Part shown: positions 17,080-26,922 of the stretch, piece after piece | How positions within the stretch are numbered: the stretch's first letter is position 1 | Layout: each line of letters starts with the position of its first letter | DNA from: Tenuifilum sp. 4138str | GTDB lineage: Bacteria; Bacteroidota; Bacteroidia; Bacteroidales; Tenuifilaceae | NCBI RefSeq assembly: GCF_041102575.1 | Contig: NZ_JBGCUE010000012.1 | Coordinates: 61,048 to 125,047, forward strand | Length of the DNA: 64,000 nucleotides | Direction: 5' to 3' | The notes under the pieces: generated by a model | Database searches by the model: none | Seen by the model: the letters and a program-made list of their open reading frames with translations, nothing else | Told to the model about the DNA's origin: nothing | Made by a program: the position numbers and the translations under genes

Positions 17080-19124
17080 GGTTTACGTTTTACGAGCTTA
17101 ACCTCTACCCTATTGTTATGAAATGCTGATCCGTGTCCCATATCGGTTTCTCTACCTTCCGAAAGGACATTCACCGGTGCACCCTGTGTTCTCCACCATC
17201 CGTTTGGGATAACCACACAACCCACCCTTACCTCATAGGTTAGCTGTGCCTTAACCCTGAACGAACCCCTACTGTTAAAAATTTCAACCAGATCGCCATC
17301 GCCTATTCCCCTTTGAATGGCATCAGCCGGGTTAATTTGTAATACCGGTGCGCCACTAATCATTGATATCACTTTTAAATTATTGAATTGACTATGTATT
17401 CGGTTTTTGGTGTTTGGCGACATTAAAAAAAGTGGATATGGCGTTTGGTTATGGAATAACTCTACGGCTGGTTTATAGGTTGGAAGTGGATTTTCACCCC
17501 ATAAAGTTTGAACCTGCTCAGAGTACAACTCAATTTTCCCCGAGGGTGTTGGAAATCGATAATCGGAGAATGCAATTTCCTGAAGACCGGGAGCAAGTAT
17601 TGGACCTTTCCTGAGCTCTTCGAGCGATAAGTTAAACTCGCGCAGCTTACTATCAAGGTACCTATCAACATGTTCATCGCCCGGGGGAAGTAAAATATTG
17701 GATAAATCGGCCTCGTTAAACCCTAGTTTTTGTGCAAGCCACCAGTAAATTTCGGTTTCGGGCTTAACCTCTCCGGCTGGTTCAACCACTTTTTGCTTGA
17801 GCTGAATGTAAGGATTCCAGTACGAACCAACTATATCGGATTGTTCAAACATGTTTTTAGCCGGTAGGATAATTTCGGCTTCCAGAGCCGTATCGGTCAT
17901 AAATTGCTCCACCACCACTCTGAAATCGAGTTTCCGGAAGGCCTCAAGAACTTTGCCCGTATTTGGGTTTTGGGTTAGCGGATTTCCGCGTTCTACCCAA
18001 ATCATTTTTAGCTCAGGATTTTTGGTAGCAAGCATGTCCTCTCCTAACCGCGCAGTTGAAATGGAACGACGCATAATGCCATCGGGTTTGTCGGGCGGAT
18101 AGTAACAGAGTGGCTCCAGGACATCGTCAAAAACATAGCTTTGAAGGTTAGCGTAGTGCCAGCATGCGCCGGGTTTCCCAATATTGCCAGTAATTACACT
18201 AAGTGCAAGTATTGCCCTTACAGTCTGTCCCCCGTTTGTATATCGCTGCATGCCATAGCCTGGTATTAGTGTCATTGGTTTTACATTGCCAATGTACCAT
18301 GCCAGCTTCTCAATTAAGTTAACTGGCACCCCCGATATATTGGATGCCCATTGTGCCGTAAAGGGTTTAACATGTTCAGCAAATTGATCAAAACCATGAA
18401 CATGCTGTTTGATAAAATCGCTATCAATCCATCCGTTTTGAATAATTATGTTGGCAACAGCCAATGCAATAGGTGCATCGGTTGATGGGTATGGTTGTAG
18501 TAGCAAGGTAGCTCTTTGGGTTGATTGGGTTCTACGTGGATCGATAACCAATAGTTCCGCCCCCTTATCAAGCGCATTGTTCAGGGGTATCATTTCGTGA
18601 ACGTTGCTCTCAGCTGGGTTTTTCCCCCAGAGAACAATTAGCTTAGCATTCTCTAAATCCCAAGGAACATTGTGCTTATTTTCACCAAGCGTTAAGCGCG
18701 TAGCCTCCAAACCTGCAGGCCAGCAAAGATTACCGTAAACGGTTGTAGCCCCTCCGTAAACATAACGCCAGAACTTTCCGCTGAAATCGTTTAACAAGCC
18801 AGCCATGCCGCTGGCAGCGTAAAATAAAACCGATTTTTGACCATAGACATCGCGGAAATGTATCAGCTTTTCCGCAATAGTTTCAAGAGCCTCGTTCCAT
18901 GAAATGCGTTTAAAGGAACCATTTACCTTTTTGAGTGGATAAATAATACGATCGGGAGAATTTGCTCGTTCCACATAGCTTAAACCTTTAAGGCATCCCC
19001 CAAAAGGAGTTGCCCTGTTTAAGGGTAAAGGGTTGATACCTACAACTTTTCCCTTATCAACCTGCACAACAAGGCTACATGTGCTGTAGCAGTTTCGTGG
19101 GCAAGCAGTGATGAACTCCTTCAC
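17076..19124 (-). CDS. molybdopterin oxidoreductase, DMSO reductase family
   Basis: A 682-residue catalytic subunit. The N-terminal Cys motif C8-x3-C12-x3-C16-...-C44 for one [4Fe-4S] cluster is present. YGNLCWPAG (~130-138) aligns with the Cys-containing loop of polysulfide/thiosulfate reductases, so C134 could be the Mo ligand. It has the usual C-terminal Mo-cofactor domain (LQINPADAIQRGIGDGDLV). The protein begins directly at the cluster and has no Tat signal, unlike DmsA or PsrA, which suggests a cytoplasmic site or import on another subunit. It is followed by the fused electron-transfer subunit. Confidence 0.87.
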   Translation of the reverse strand: MKEFITACPRNCYSTCSLVVQVDKGKVVGINPLPLNRATPFGGCLKGLSYVERANSPDRIIYPLKKVNGSFKRISWNEALETIAEKLIHFRDVYGQKSVLFYAASGMAGLLNDFSGKFWRYVYGGATTVYGNLCWPAGLEATRLTLGENKHNVPWDLENAKLIVLWGKNPAESNVHEMIPLNNALDKGAELLVIDPRRTQSTQRATLLLQPYPSTDAPIALAVANIIIQNGWIDSDFIKQHVHGFDQFAEHVKPFTAQWASNISGVPVNLIEKLAWYIGNVKPMTLIPGYGMQRYTNGGQTVRAILALSVITGNIGKPGACWHYANLQSYVFDDVLEPLCYYPPDKPDGIMRRSISTARLGEDMLATKNPELKMIWVERGNPLTQNPNTGKVLEAFRKLDFRVVVEQFMTDTALEAEIILPAKNMFEQSDIVGSYWNPYIQLKQKVVEPAGEVKPETEIYWWLAQKLGFNEADLSNILLPPGDEHVDRYLDSKLREFNLSLEELRKGPILAPGLQEIAFSDYRFPTPSGKIELYSEQVQTLWGENPLPTYKPAVELFHNQTPYPLFLMSPNTKNRIHSQFNNLKVISMISGAPVLQINPADAIQRGIGDGDLVEIFNSRGSFRVKAQLTYEVRVGCVVIPNGWWRTQGAPVNVLSEGRETDMGHGSAFHNNRVEVKLVKRKP

Positions 19125-19130
19125 TTAACT

Positions 19131-20831
19131 TTACTTTTGGGTTTCGGCAAGGTATTGCTCCTTGGAAATAAAGAAACCATCCTTTAGGTAGTAAACTGCA
19201 CCATACTCATGGTCGACACGAGTGTAGAAGGTGATTGTGTTGTTCCGGTTAAACACTGTTCGGGTAAGTATTATTCGTGGATAACGGATAACCTCATCGG
19301 TACGTTCACGGGTATATCGTTTGGCAATATCCTCGGCAGCAAGCAGGGTTACAACCTGATCGGCATCCTCCCTGCCAATTTGGGCGCTCATTTTCTCGGC
19401 CACAAGCTTAAGGCGTAACTCAGCATCGCGCTTACGCTGCTCCTCAAGGAGCAACTTTTTTTGCTCCTCTGCCCTACGGCGTTCCTCCTCCTCGCGTTTT
19501 AGCCGTTCGGCTTCCTGTCGAGCTTTTTCCTGTTCTGCCTTCAGACGTTCCGCACGTAGTTTAGCTTCGGCAATAGCCCTTTCTTCAGCCTCTTTCTTTA
19601 ACCTTTCAGCCTCTTGCAGTTTTGCCTCTTCCTCGGCTTTACGTTTGGCTTCCTCGGCCAATCGTTGAGCCTCAGCCTCCTTGCGAATGCGTTCTTCTTC
19701 CTTTAAGCGAGCCTCCTCGGCAGCCTTACGTTTAGCTTCTTCCTCCTGCCGAACACGTTCTTGCTCCTGTTTAAGCCTTTCCTCCTCCTGCTTTCTCAAT
19801 TCTTCTTTCTTACGGGCTTCCTCCTCGGCTTTTAACCTGGCCTCTTCCTCTGCTTTTTTGCGTTGCTCTTCCAATCTTTTTTGTTCCTCAAGTTTTGCTT
19901 TTTCCTCTGCCAGCCTTCGCTCCTCGGCTTCCTTTCTCAGCCTTTCCTCTTCTTTAAGTCTGGCCTCCTCAGCAGCTTTACGTTTTGCTTCCTCCTCCTG
20001 ACGGATACGTTCCTGTTCTTTCCTCAGCCTTTCCTCCTCCTGTTTTCTGAGTTCCTCTTTCTTACGAGCTTCCTCCTCAGCTTTTAACCGTGCTTCCTCC
20101 TCGGCCTTTTTCTTAAGTTCCTCCAGACGCTTTTGCTCTTCCAACCTTTTCTTTTCCTCTGCAATGCGTCGCTCTTCAGCCTCTTTCCTTAACCTTTCCT
20201 CCTCCTTTTTTCTTGCCTCCTCAGCAGCTTTGCGCTTAGCCTCCTCTTCCTCTTTACGTTTTTGGGCTTCAGCTAAAATGCGTTGCCTTTCCTCCTCTGC
20301 CTTTCGGGCTTTTTCTTCCATCTCCTTCTTCTTTTTCTCCTCTGCTAACTTTTTGTTTTCATTTTCAATTTCTTTAAGCACTTTAAGAGAGTAGTCGGTA
20401 TCGTAGGTAAAGTCTCTTATATCCCTTGCATACATTATCTTTGCAACAGGATTGGCATACTCCTTAATAACGTCCTCACTCTGTTTTTCAAGAACCACCT
20501 CAAATCCGGTCATTTGCTGAATATCCTTACGGAATGTTTCAGGAACCCGGGTATCAATTAAAACCTTTTTGGTGATATAGCCAGGTTTCTCAAAAACTAT
20601 GATATACTCGGAGTTATACTCAAGAATAAAATCAAAAACCCCTTTATTGCTAACCGATATTGTTTGAACTATATTTCCGTTTTGGGTTACCGTTACCTTT
20701 GAACCCTGTAAATCGCCCTTTTTAACTATTAGCCTAGCCGATACCTGTAATCCATTCTGAGCAATGGACGATAGGCAAAGTAAGATAATAACCGATATTG
20801 AAAAAAAAGCCTTTGATATTATTGATTTCAT
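19131..20831 (-). CDS. exported TolA-like coiled-coil protein
   Basis: A 566-residue protein taken from ATG 20831, which gives a good signal peptide (MKSIISKAFFSISVIILLCL, then SSIAQ). Residues ~28-115 form a beta-rich carboxypeptidase-regulatory or PEGA-like domain. A ~320-residue charged segment of Glu, Lys, Arg and Ala follows, almost surely a single long helix or coiled coil, and contains an 84-residue tandem repeat. A C-terminal domain of ~75 residues (YPRIILTRTVFNRNNTITFY) is conserved-looking but unknown to me. It may span the periplasm or tether envelope layers, as TolA does, but no Tol-Pal partners are nearby. Confidence 0.75.
   Translation of the reverse strand: MKSIISKAFFSISVIILLCLSSIAQNGLQVSARLIVKKGDLQGSKVTVTQNGNIVQTISVSNKGVFDFILEYNSEYIIVFEKPGYITKKVLIDTRVPETFRKDIQQMTGFEVVLEKQSEDVIKEYANPVAKIMYARDIRDFTYDTDYSLKVLKEIENENKKLAEEKKKKEMEEKARKAEEERQRILAEAQKRKEEEEAKRKAAEEARKKEEERLRKEAEERRIAEEKKRLEEQKRLEELKKKAEEEARLKAEEEARKKEELRKQEEERLRKEQERIRQEEEAKRKAAEEARLKEEERLRKEAEERRLAEEKAKLEEQKRLEEQRKKAEEEARLKAEEEARKKEELRKQEEERLKQEQERVRQEEEAKRKAAEEARLKEEERIRKEAEAQRLAEEAKRKAEEEAKLQEAERLKKEAEERAIAEAKLRAERLKAEQEKARQEAERLKREEEERRRAEEQKKLLLEEQRKRDAELRLKLVAEKMSAQIGREDADQVVTLLAAEDIAKRYTRERTDEVIRYPRIILTRTVFNRNNTITFYTRVDHEYGAVYYLKDGFFISKEQYLAETQK
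19746..20249 (-). repeat. two tandem 252-bp coding repeats
   Basis: Two adjacent copies of an 84-residue unit, each starting EEEAKRKAAEEAR and ending RQ, with a third partial copy after them. The copies are nearly identical at protein level, which points to recent duplication and possible length variation between strains. Confidence 0.85.
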
Positions 20832-20929
20832 GAGCGACATATTCTGCATTTTCAGTCCAAGCAATTGCAAAATGACAAAAGTTCTAACAAATTAAGTAAA
20901 AATATTTGAAAGTGATACGAATTAATTAA

Positions 20930-21955
20930 CTAATCGGTTCGACATTTTGTAATAATCCTTGATTTACGTTTTGTATCCGATGCTATTATATCGAAGAATT
21001 CATTGGTATATCTAATTAGCTCATTTCTTTGCGCCTGGGGTAAATAGTTAAACGTGGTAATAGTATGGTTTATTGTATCCTTTAGGTTAAGGAAATAGCT
21101 GAAGGCATCAGCAAACTGCTGTTCCGGCTTACAGTAGCCATTAAAGTGTCGTTCTCTAACCGATTTTATGGGTAAATGCTCAGCCGGAAGCGCATAGGGA
21201 GCATCAACAAAACCCGAAAAGTCGAAATCAAAAGGAACGGGAATGGATGGGGCATAGGGTTCGGGCTCAATTAGGGTGATATTGTGCAATGCCTTTATTG
21301 ACCAATCGGTATGGCCAATCATGTACTGAAAAATGGCCATCCTATTGTAGTAGTAGCTATTGCAGGCGTTTGGGTGAGTGTTTTTAGCATCCCTAACCAC
21401 TCCTCCCAATCTTCTTGATAGTATTTCAACCGGTTCAATTACAAAGGCATAACAAATTGACTGGTCGCCATAGTATCTATCTACCATATTCAACCTTAAA
21501 AGCCTTACTCTGTATGAATAGGGTGAAATAATCTGGTAAAGCTTGTAAACAAGGTACTCCTTTAGGACTAAATCCCCGTATCTGCTAGATTTTTGGCATG
21601 GTACCACCAATTTTAGTTTTTCAATACCCTCAAAAATGGTATTTGAGGTCTCTTTTGGTTTAAATTTTATGAGCAGCGGTGGTTGGGAACAATTTGATGC
21701 TTTTCGTCGGAAAATTCCACGAGTCCTTATATCAACGGGAATACTAATAGTAGCGCCATTTTCGTTCTCATAGCTTAAATATCCTTTATGGTACGATGGG
21801 TCTTCGCCTATATCGGCAAAAACTTGCTGAATGCCAAATTCAAGTTTAATATCAAGCAATGAGCTATCGGCAAATAGAGCTTGCCCATCTGCTAAATTGC
21901 TAAAAATTAGCAATACCAAAAGAATAGTATTTGATGCAATCCGGTTTAGCACCAC
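20930..21955 (-). CDS. exported protein of unknown function, CotH-kinase-like features
   Basis: A 341-residue protein with a signal peptide (ILLVLLIFSNLADG, then QALF). Parts recall CotH-type atypical kinases: ELKLVVPC-like EKLKLVVPCQKSSRYGD, a central RMAIFQYMIGHTDWSIKALH where N/D catalytic residues would sit, and PVPFDFDFSGFVDAPY as a possible metal-binding acidic motif. The resemblance is by pattern only. It stands alone between the coiled-coil gene and the ABC permease. It could instead be a Bacteroidota-specific periplasmic protein with no kinase activity. Confidence 0.6.
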   Translation of the reverse strand: MVLNRIASNTILLVLLIFSNLADGQALFADSSLLDIKLEFGIQQVFADIGEDPSYHKGYLSYENENGATISIPVDIRTRGIFRRKASNCSQPPLLIKFKPKETSNTIFEGIEKLKLVVPCQKSSRYGDLVLKEYLVYKLYQIISPYSYRVRLLRLNMVDRYYGDQSICYAFVIEPVEILSRRLGGVVRDAKNTHPNACNSYYYNRMAIFQYMIGHTDWSIKALHNITLIEPEPYAPSIPVPFDFDFSGFVDAPYALPAEHLPIKSVRERHFNGYCKPEQQFADAFSYFLNLKDTINHTITTFNYLPQAQRNELIRYTNEFFDIIASDTKRKSRIITKCRTD

Positions 21956-21998
21956 TCATTGAAATGGTTCTCCTGTAAAAATACAATTATTTGGGCAA

Positions 21999-23102
21999 CT
22001 ATTCTGATTTTTTTCTATACCGCAGTATGGCTATGCTTAGAACTGCAATTGTCATTAGACTGATTGATAGAAAACTATCTTTCAGGTTTGTAAAATCGGA
22101 GCCTTTTAGAATGAGCATCCTGTTTACCTTCATAAAGTAGTAAAGCGGGTTGATGGTATTAAACCAGTTTGCCCATTTTGGCATGCTCTCAGTTGGGGTG
22201 AACAACCCGCTTAGCATCAGGAAAACAATCATGAAAAAGAAAGCCATAAACATTACCTGTTGCTGATTGCTAGCCGATGTTGAGAGTATCAAACCTAATC
22301 CCAGTGTTACCAAAAGGTATATTGCAGCAAAAGCAAACAGAAGTGGAATGCTGCCTGCAATGGTTAGGTTAAATACAAGCCTGGCAATTAGTAGCCCAAA
22401 CGACAGTTCAAATAACGCAATTATCCAGAATGGAAGTAACTTGCCAATTACAAATTGATAGGGCTTAATAGGGGTAACGTTAACCTGCTCAATGGTGCCA
22501 AGCTCTTTCTCCCTAACAATATTGATTGCCGTTAAAAACATACCAACAATGGTAACTAAAATTACAAGAATACCTGGAACCATGTAAAGCTTATAGTTCA
22601 GTTCTGGATTATACCAATACCTTACGCTTTGTTTAGTTTTGATAGGATTTATATTTTGTATTGAAATGCTGGATGCGAAGTTCTGAATAATTCCGGTGGT
22701 ATAACTCTGTGTTAATGCTGCCGCTGTAATGTTGATGGCATTCAGCATAAGCTGAATATTTACGGGTGCCCCCTCAACTAGGCTTTCCCCAAAACGCTTT
22801 GGGATTACCAGTGCAGCATCGGTTTTACCTAAATCAATTAGTTCAACAGCCCTGTCAACATTGCCGCTAACAGGTATCAAGGTATAAAACTTTGATTGGT
22901 CAAAAGCGTTTATTAACCTGCGCGATTCCGATGAATTATCAAAATCAACTATGGTCAACCTGATGTTTTTCATCTCCTGTGTAGCTGCGTTAGCCAGGAT
23001 GAGTAGCTGAACAATGGGCAATACGAATATTATTGGTAGTATAGTTTTATTCCTGAAAATCTGAATAAACTCTTTCTGCAAAAGTATTAGTATCCTTCTC
23101 AT
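21999..23102 (-). CDS. ABC-2 type permease, exporter component 2 (YbhR/S-like)
   Basis: A 367-residue membrane protein of the ABC-2 family. It has one N-terminal membrane helix (ILPIIFVLPIVQLLILANA), a long extracytoplasmic domain (~40-170), and five C-terminal helices, including the family motif REKELGTIEQVNVTPIKPYQ. It pairs with the next permease to make a heterodimer. It is the last gene of a seven-gene exporter operon, 11 nt after its partner. By analogy to YbhGFSR the complex would export drugs or other small hydrophobic molecules. Confidence 0.9.
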   Translation of the reverse strand: MRRILILLQKEFIQIFRNKTILPIIFVLPIVQLLILANAATQEMKNIRLTIVDFDNSSESRRLINAFDQSKFYTLIPVSGNVDRAVELIDLGKTDAALVIPKRFGESLVEGAPVNIQLMLNAINITAAALTQSYTTGIIQNFASSISIQNINPIKTKQSVRYWYNPELNYKLYMVPGILVILVTIVGMFLTAINIVREKELGTIEQVNVTPIKPYQFVIGKLLPFWIIALFELSFGLLIARLVFNLTIAGSIPLLFAFAAIYLLVTLGLGLILSTSASNQQQVMFMAFFFMIVFLMLSGLFTPTESMPKWANWFNTINPLYYFMKVNRMLILKGSDFTNLKDSFLSISLMTIAVLSIAILRYRKKSE

Positions 23103-23113
23103 AGCAAGCTGTA

Positions 23114-24226
23114 TTACTCCAAACGAACTTTAAACTTTTTGATACTAAGGGCTATAAAAACAGTTGTCATGGTTAGCATTACCAGCACTTCGCTTATTAC
23201 GTATTGTAAGCCTTGCCCTTTTATCATTATTGTTTTTAATGCCGAAAGGAACCATCGTGGTGGCATAATCAGGCTTAACCATTGCAGAATTTTTGGCATG
23301 TTTTCAATGGGGAAAATGAATCCCGAGAGGAGAATGGTGGGCAACATCAATGCAAACATTGACATGAACATGGCAACTGCCTGACTATTGCTCAAAGTGG
23401 ATATTAAAATTCCTAATGATAGGGCTAACACTATGAACAACGAGCTAACCCCCATCAGCAAAAGGAAGTTTCCCCTTAAGGGCAGATGAAAAACTGTGTA
23501 GCCCATTAAAATGATTACCAGAACATTGGTAAATGCAATGCCTATATAAGGAATTACTTTACCTACCACAATCTGCCAAGGTTTTAATGGTGAAACCAAC
23601 AGTATTTCCATGGTACCCATCTCTTTCTCGCGTGTAATTGAAATAGAGGTCATCATTGCAGTAACTAACATCAGTATAAGCACCATGGTTCCTGGCACAA
23701 ACATGAATGCCGAGTTCATTTCCTCATTATAGAGCATTCGGCTTTGAACGTTTACCCTCTCCTTTTGCTGGTTTGAACCAAAATACTCCGCAGTAAACGA
23801 ATTTACTATTCCTTGTGCATACGATGCCAGAATACTTGCTGTATTGGGGTCTGAGGCATCGGTTACAACTTGATAATTGGCATAGTTTTCATTTTGAAGC
23901 TTTTGAGTGAAATTGTTACCAATAATAAGAACCAGCTTGGCATCGCCATTCTTGAAAACTTCATTAATTTCATTTTCGCTTTTCAGATATCCCTTAAAGT
24001 TAAAGTACCCCGATGATGAAATACGCTGCACTAGCTTTTTTGTGTTATAATCGTTGGTGTAGTCAAGCACGGCGTAATTGACATTCTTGATTTCACTGGA
24101 TATAACAAAGCCAAAAATTAGCAGCTGCAGGACAGGCATTACAAGCACAATGAGCAGCGTTCGCGTATCGCGAAATATGTGCTTAAATTCCTTGGTAATA
24201 AAATTCGAAAACCTACCCTTTGCCAT
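23114..24226 (-). CDS. ABC-2 type permease, exporter component 1 (YbhR/S-like)
   Basis: A 370-residue homologue of the following permease, with the same layout: N-terminal helix (LLIVLVMPVLQLLIFGFVIS), extracytoplasmic domain, REKEMGTMEILLVSPLKPWQ near residue 205, and C-terminal helices. The pair probably arose by duplication. It lies 2 nt after the ATPase gene, so expression is tightly coupled. Confidence 0.9.
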   Translation of the reverse strand: MAKGRFSNFITKEFKHIFRDTRTLLIVLVMPVLQLLIFGFVISSEIKNVNYAVLDYTNDYNTKKLVQRISSSGYFNFKGYLKSENEINEVFKNGDAKLVLIIGNNFTQKLQNENYANYQVVTDASDPNTASILASYAQGIVNSFTAEYFGSNQQKERVNVQSRMLYNEEMNSAFMFVPGTMVLILMLVTAMMTSISITREKEMGTMEILLVSPLKPWQIVVGKVIPYIGIAFTNVLVIILMGYTVFHLPLRGNFLLLMGVSSLFIVLALSLGILISTLSNSQAVAMFMSMFALMLPTILLSGFIFPIENMPKILQWLSLIMPPRWFLSALKTIMIKGQGLQYVISEVLVMLTMTTVFIALSIKKFKVRLE

Positions 24227-24228
24227 AG

Positions 24229-24969
24229 CTACTCAATGTTTAATTTACCATTTCGGGATAGTAGTAAGAACAAGTCGTTCATTGATTCAACTCCATGTGT
24301 CGATTTAAGTTGCGCGGGTACACCCTGAGCTTCAATTCTTCCATCAACCATAACAAGAACAGTATGGCAGTACTCTGCCTCGTCCATGTAATGAGTGGTT
24401 ACCAGCACGGTTGTTCCCATAGAGGAGATTTGATGAATGGTTTCCCAGAACATTCGTCGTCCAACCGGGTCAACACCGCTTGTGGGTTCATCGAGGAAGA
24501 TGATTGGGGGCTTATGCACTAACGATACCGCTAGCGAAATTCTTTGTCGCCACCCAACCGGCAACGATTCAACCTTAGTGTCTTTAAAATCGTGCATTTT
24601 GAACTCCTCCACAAGTTCAAGTGCACGTATTCTTAGCTCTTTTCCCCATAACCCATAAATACCACCAAAAAATCGTATGTTCTCCCAAACCGTTAAATCG
24701 CTGTAAAGCGAAAACTTTTGGCTTATATAGCCAATGCTGGCCCTAATTTGTTCAGGCTGAGTGTAAGCATCATAGCCCGCAACGCTAATTTTCCCCGATG
24801 TGGGTGAAAGCAGCCCACAAAGCATCCTGATTGTGGTAGTCTTACCTGCACCATTGGCTCCAAGTAGTCCAAATATCTCCCCTTTACCAACACTAAAGGT
24901 TAGGTGATTTACAGCAATAAAACTTCCAAAGCGTTTTACGAGGTTTTCAACCTCAATGGCATTTGTCAT
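24229..24969 (-). CDS. ABC transporter ATP-binding protein (second)
   Basis: A 246-residue ATPase with Walker A GANGAGKTT (37-45), Walker B IIFLDEPTSGVDP and switch His (TTHYMDEAEYC). The signature is LPVGWRQRIS rather than LSGGQ, a deviation common in one half of YbhF-like ATPases. It overlaps the upstream ATPase gene by 4 bp. In E. coli YbhF the two nucleotide-binding domains are one polypeptide; here they are separate genes. Confidence 0.93.
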   Translation of the reverse strand: MTNAIEVENLVKRFGSFIAVNHLTFSVGKGEIFGLLGANGAGKTTTIRMLCGLLSPTSGKISVAGYDAYTQPEQIRASIGYISQKFSLYSDLTVWENIRFFGGIYGLWGKELRIRALELVEEFKMHDFKDTKVESLPVGWRQRISLAVSLVHKPPIIFLDEPTSGVDPVGRRMFWETIHQISSMGTTVLVTTHYMDEAEYCHTVLVMVDGRIEAQGVPAQLKSTHGVESMNDLFLLLSRNGKLNIE

Positions 24970-25886
24970 TTCACAAGATTTTTTTCCGAGAGTTGGTAAA
25001 TGAAGTAATCCTCAATGCTTGCCTGTATTTGAGCTACATTAGCTTCAACTCCTACCGACATCAATCTATCGTGAAGGCTTTCAGGACTTTCCTCATTGTA
25101 ATTAGTTGCGAAGTGAATACTATCGCCAAACATGTAGGCGGTTTCGCATGTACTTAAATTCCTAATGGCATCTAAACTACTCCATGCATTGTTTGCTTGA
25201 ATACTAAAGAGTTTATAGGGAAACATTTCAGCAAACCCTTCGGGAGTGTTAGTTCCTAAAATTCGCCCTTTCTGAATCAATGCAACCCTATCGCACTGCT
25301 TTGCCTCATCCATGTACGCTGTTGAAACAAAAACTGTAATACCCTGTTGCTTAATAGAATGTAACAAATCCCAAAGTTCCTTTCTTGAAACAGCGTCAAC
25401 TCCGGTTGTTGGCTCATCGAGTATCAGCACCCTTGGGCGATGAATCAATGCGCACGAAAGGGCAAGTTTTTGTTTCATACCACCCGATAGCTTTCCGGCA
25501 GGGCGATTTCTAAATGGTTCAAGCATGTGATATACCCCCTTTACCAGTTCGTAATTTTCCTTAACTGTTGTTCCAAAAACCCCGGCAAAAAAGTTTAAGT
25601 TCTCTTCCACGGTTAAATCGGAATAAAGCGAGAAAACAGCAGGCATATACCCAATTTCGCCCCTTATCAGTTTATACTGGCTTACGGTATCCAAACCAAA
25701 AACTGTTACATTCCCGTTATCGGGAACTAATAGCGTTGTAATAATTCGGATTAACGTTGATTTTCCTGCTCCATCGGGGCCAATTAAACCAAACATCTCA
25801 CCCTCCTCAACGCTCAGACTTACATCTGTAAGCGCTTTTACCTTGCCGTATGATTTTGATATGTTAGTTACTTGTATTGCTGGCAT
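24966..25886 (-). CDS. ABC transporter ATP-binding protein (first)
   Basis: A 306-residue ATPase with Walker A GPDGAGKST (37-45), a canonical signature LSGGMKQKLAL and Walker B VLILDEPTTGVDA. A C-terminal extension of ~80 residues after the ATPase core resembles that of other export ATPases. Its stop overlaps the start of the second ATPase (ATGA type). It corresponds to the N-terminal half of YbhF. Confidence 0.93.
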   Translation of the reverse strand: MPAIQVTNISKSYGKVKALTDVSLSVEEGEMFGLIGPDGAGKSTLIRIITTLLVPDNGNVTVFGLDTVSQYKLIRGEIGYMPAVFSLYSDLTVEENLNFFAGVFGTTVKENYELVKGVYHMLEPFRNRPAGKLSGGMKQKLALSCALIHRPRVLILDEPTTGVDAVSRKELWDLLHSIKQQGITVFVSTAYMDEAKQCDRVALIQKGRILGTNTPEGFAEMFPYKLFSIQANNAWSSLDAIRNLSTCETAYMFGDSIHFATNYNEESPESLHDRLMSVGVEANVAQIQASIEDYFIYQLSEKNLVK

Positions 25887-26016
25887 TTAGATAGTGTTTA
25901 GAATTAAACGTCAGTGTTCAGCAAAAAATAATGTCAGGAAGAAGTAGATAAAAGAGTAAACCCAAAAAACATAACTGACTATCATTCTCTGCACACAGAA
26001 CACAAAACAATGCACA

Positions 26017-26910
26017 CTAATCTTCAACCCTAACCTCCACGGGCATTCCTATCTTAAAATAGCCATTTGGGTTGGGAACTCGAACTTTTACAGCATACAC
26101 AAGGTTAACCCTTTCGTTCCTTGTTTGAATAATTTTTGGTGTGAATTCAGCTTCCGATGAAACCCATGCAATTTCGCCTTTATCCTCCTTGAGCTTACCA
26201 TCAGGCGTATCGGTTAAAATTGTCACCTTACGGCCAATTGAAAAATCGGGAAGTTGAGTTTCATCAATATAAACCCTCGCGTAAACCGTATCGAGCGTAC
26301 CAATTTTGCAAACCGGTTTGCCGGTAATAACCAGCTCTCCCTGGCTCACATAGCGCGATATTACTGTCCCTGAAACAGGTGAAACCATGTGGCACCGCCA
26401 CAATAAATCCTGGGCCTGGGCAATTTGAGCATCTACAGCGTCAATTTCTGCTAACACACCTGAGCGTTGCGCATCAAACGTTGCTTTTTGCTTTTCGGCA
26501 ATTTTGAACTTTCCCTCAATATCATCGAGCTGACGCAGTGTTGCTGCGCTATCGGCTACTAATTTTTTTACCCTTTCAAGTTCCTTTTTCAGGACGTTCA
26601 GCTGCTCATCCTGAACGGCAATTTGAGCATCAATACCTTGCAACTTAGCCTTGGCAGCCTTTAGCTGGGCATTAAGCTGCTTTAGTTTAAGGACTTGCGG
26701 TAGGGTATCAACAATTCCAATAAGCTGATTTTTCTCCACTTTATACCCCTCATCGATTTTAAGTTCCAGTAGCTTACCGCCCACTTCTGCGGAAATGGTT
26801 ACATCGTTCGATTCAATGTTCCCGTAAGCATCAGCTTTCCCATTATTCCTGCTGCATGAAATAACAATTGCAGCGGGAAGAATTACCTTCATAAGTTTTT
26901 TCCAATTCAT
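26017..26910 (-). CDS. HlyD-family periplasmic adaptor lipoprotein (YbhG-like)
   Basis: A 297-residue membrane-fusion protein. A lipobox-like AIVISC places the acceptor Cys at about residue 19. The biotinyl/lipoyl halves flank a long alpha-hairpin (about 75-165, rich in heptads, KAKLQGIDAQIAVQDEQLNV). The C-terminal beta-barrel includes VYARVYIDETQLPDFSIGRK. It bridges the inner-membrane ABC pump and the TolC channel encoded upstream. A 130-nt gap separates it from the ATPase gene, the only sizeable gap in the operon. Confidence 0.9.
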   Translation of the reverse strand: MNWKKLMKVILPAAIVISCSRNNGKADAYGNIESNDVTISAEVGGKLLELKIDEGYKVEKNQLIGIVDTLPQVLKLKQLNAQLKAAKAKLQGIDAQIAVQDEQLNVLKKELERVKKLVADSAATLRQLDDIEGKFKIAEKQKATFDAQRSGVLAEIDAVDAQIAQAQDLLWRCHMVSPVSGTVISRYVSQGELVITGKPVCKIGTLDTVYARVYIDETQLPDFSIGRKVTILTDTPDGKLKEDKGEIAWVSSEAEFTPKIIQTRNERVNLVYAVKVRVPNPNGYFKIGMPVEVRVED

Positions 26911-26922
26911 TGGTATAATTTT

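Noticed and set aside
19681..20394. Long Ser/Leu-rich frames on the + strand
   Set aside because: They are the complement of the Glu/Lys/Arg coiled-coil repeats of the minus-strand gene.
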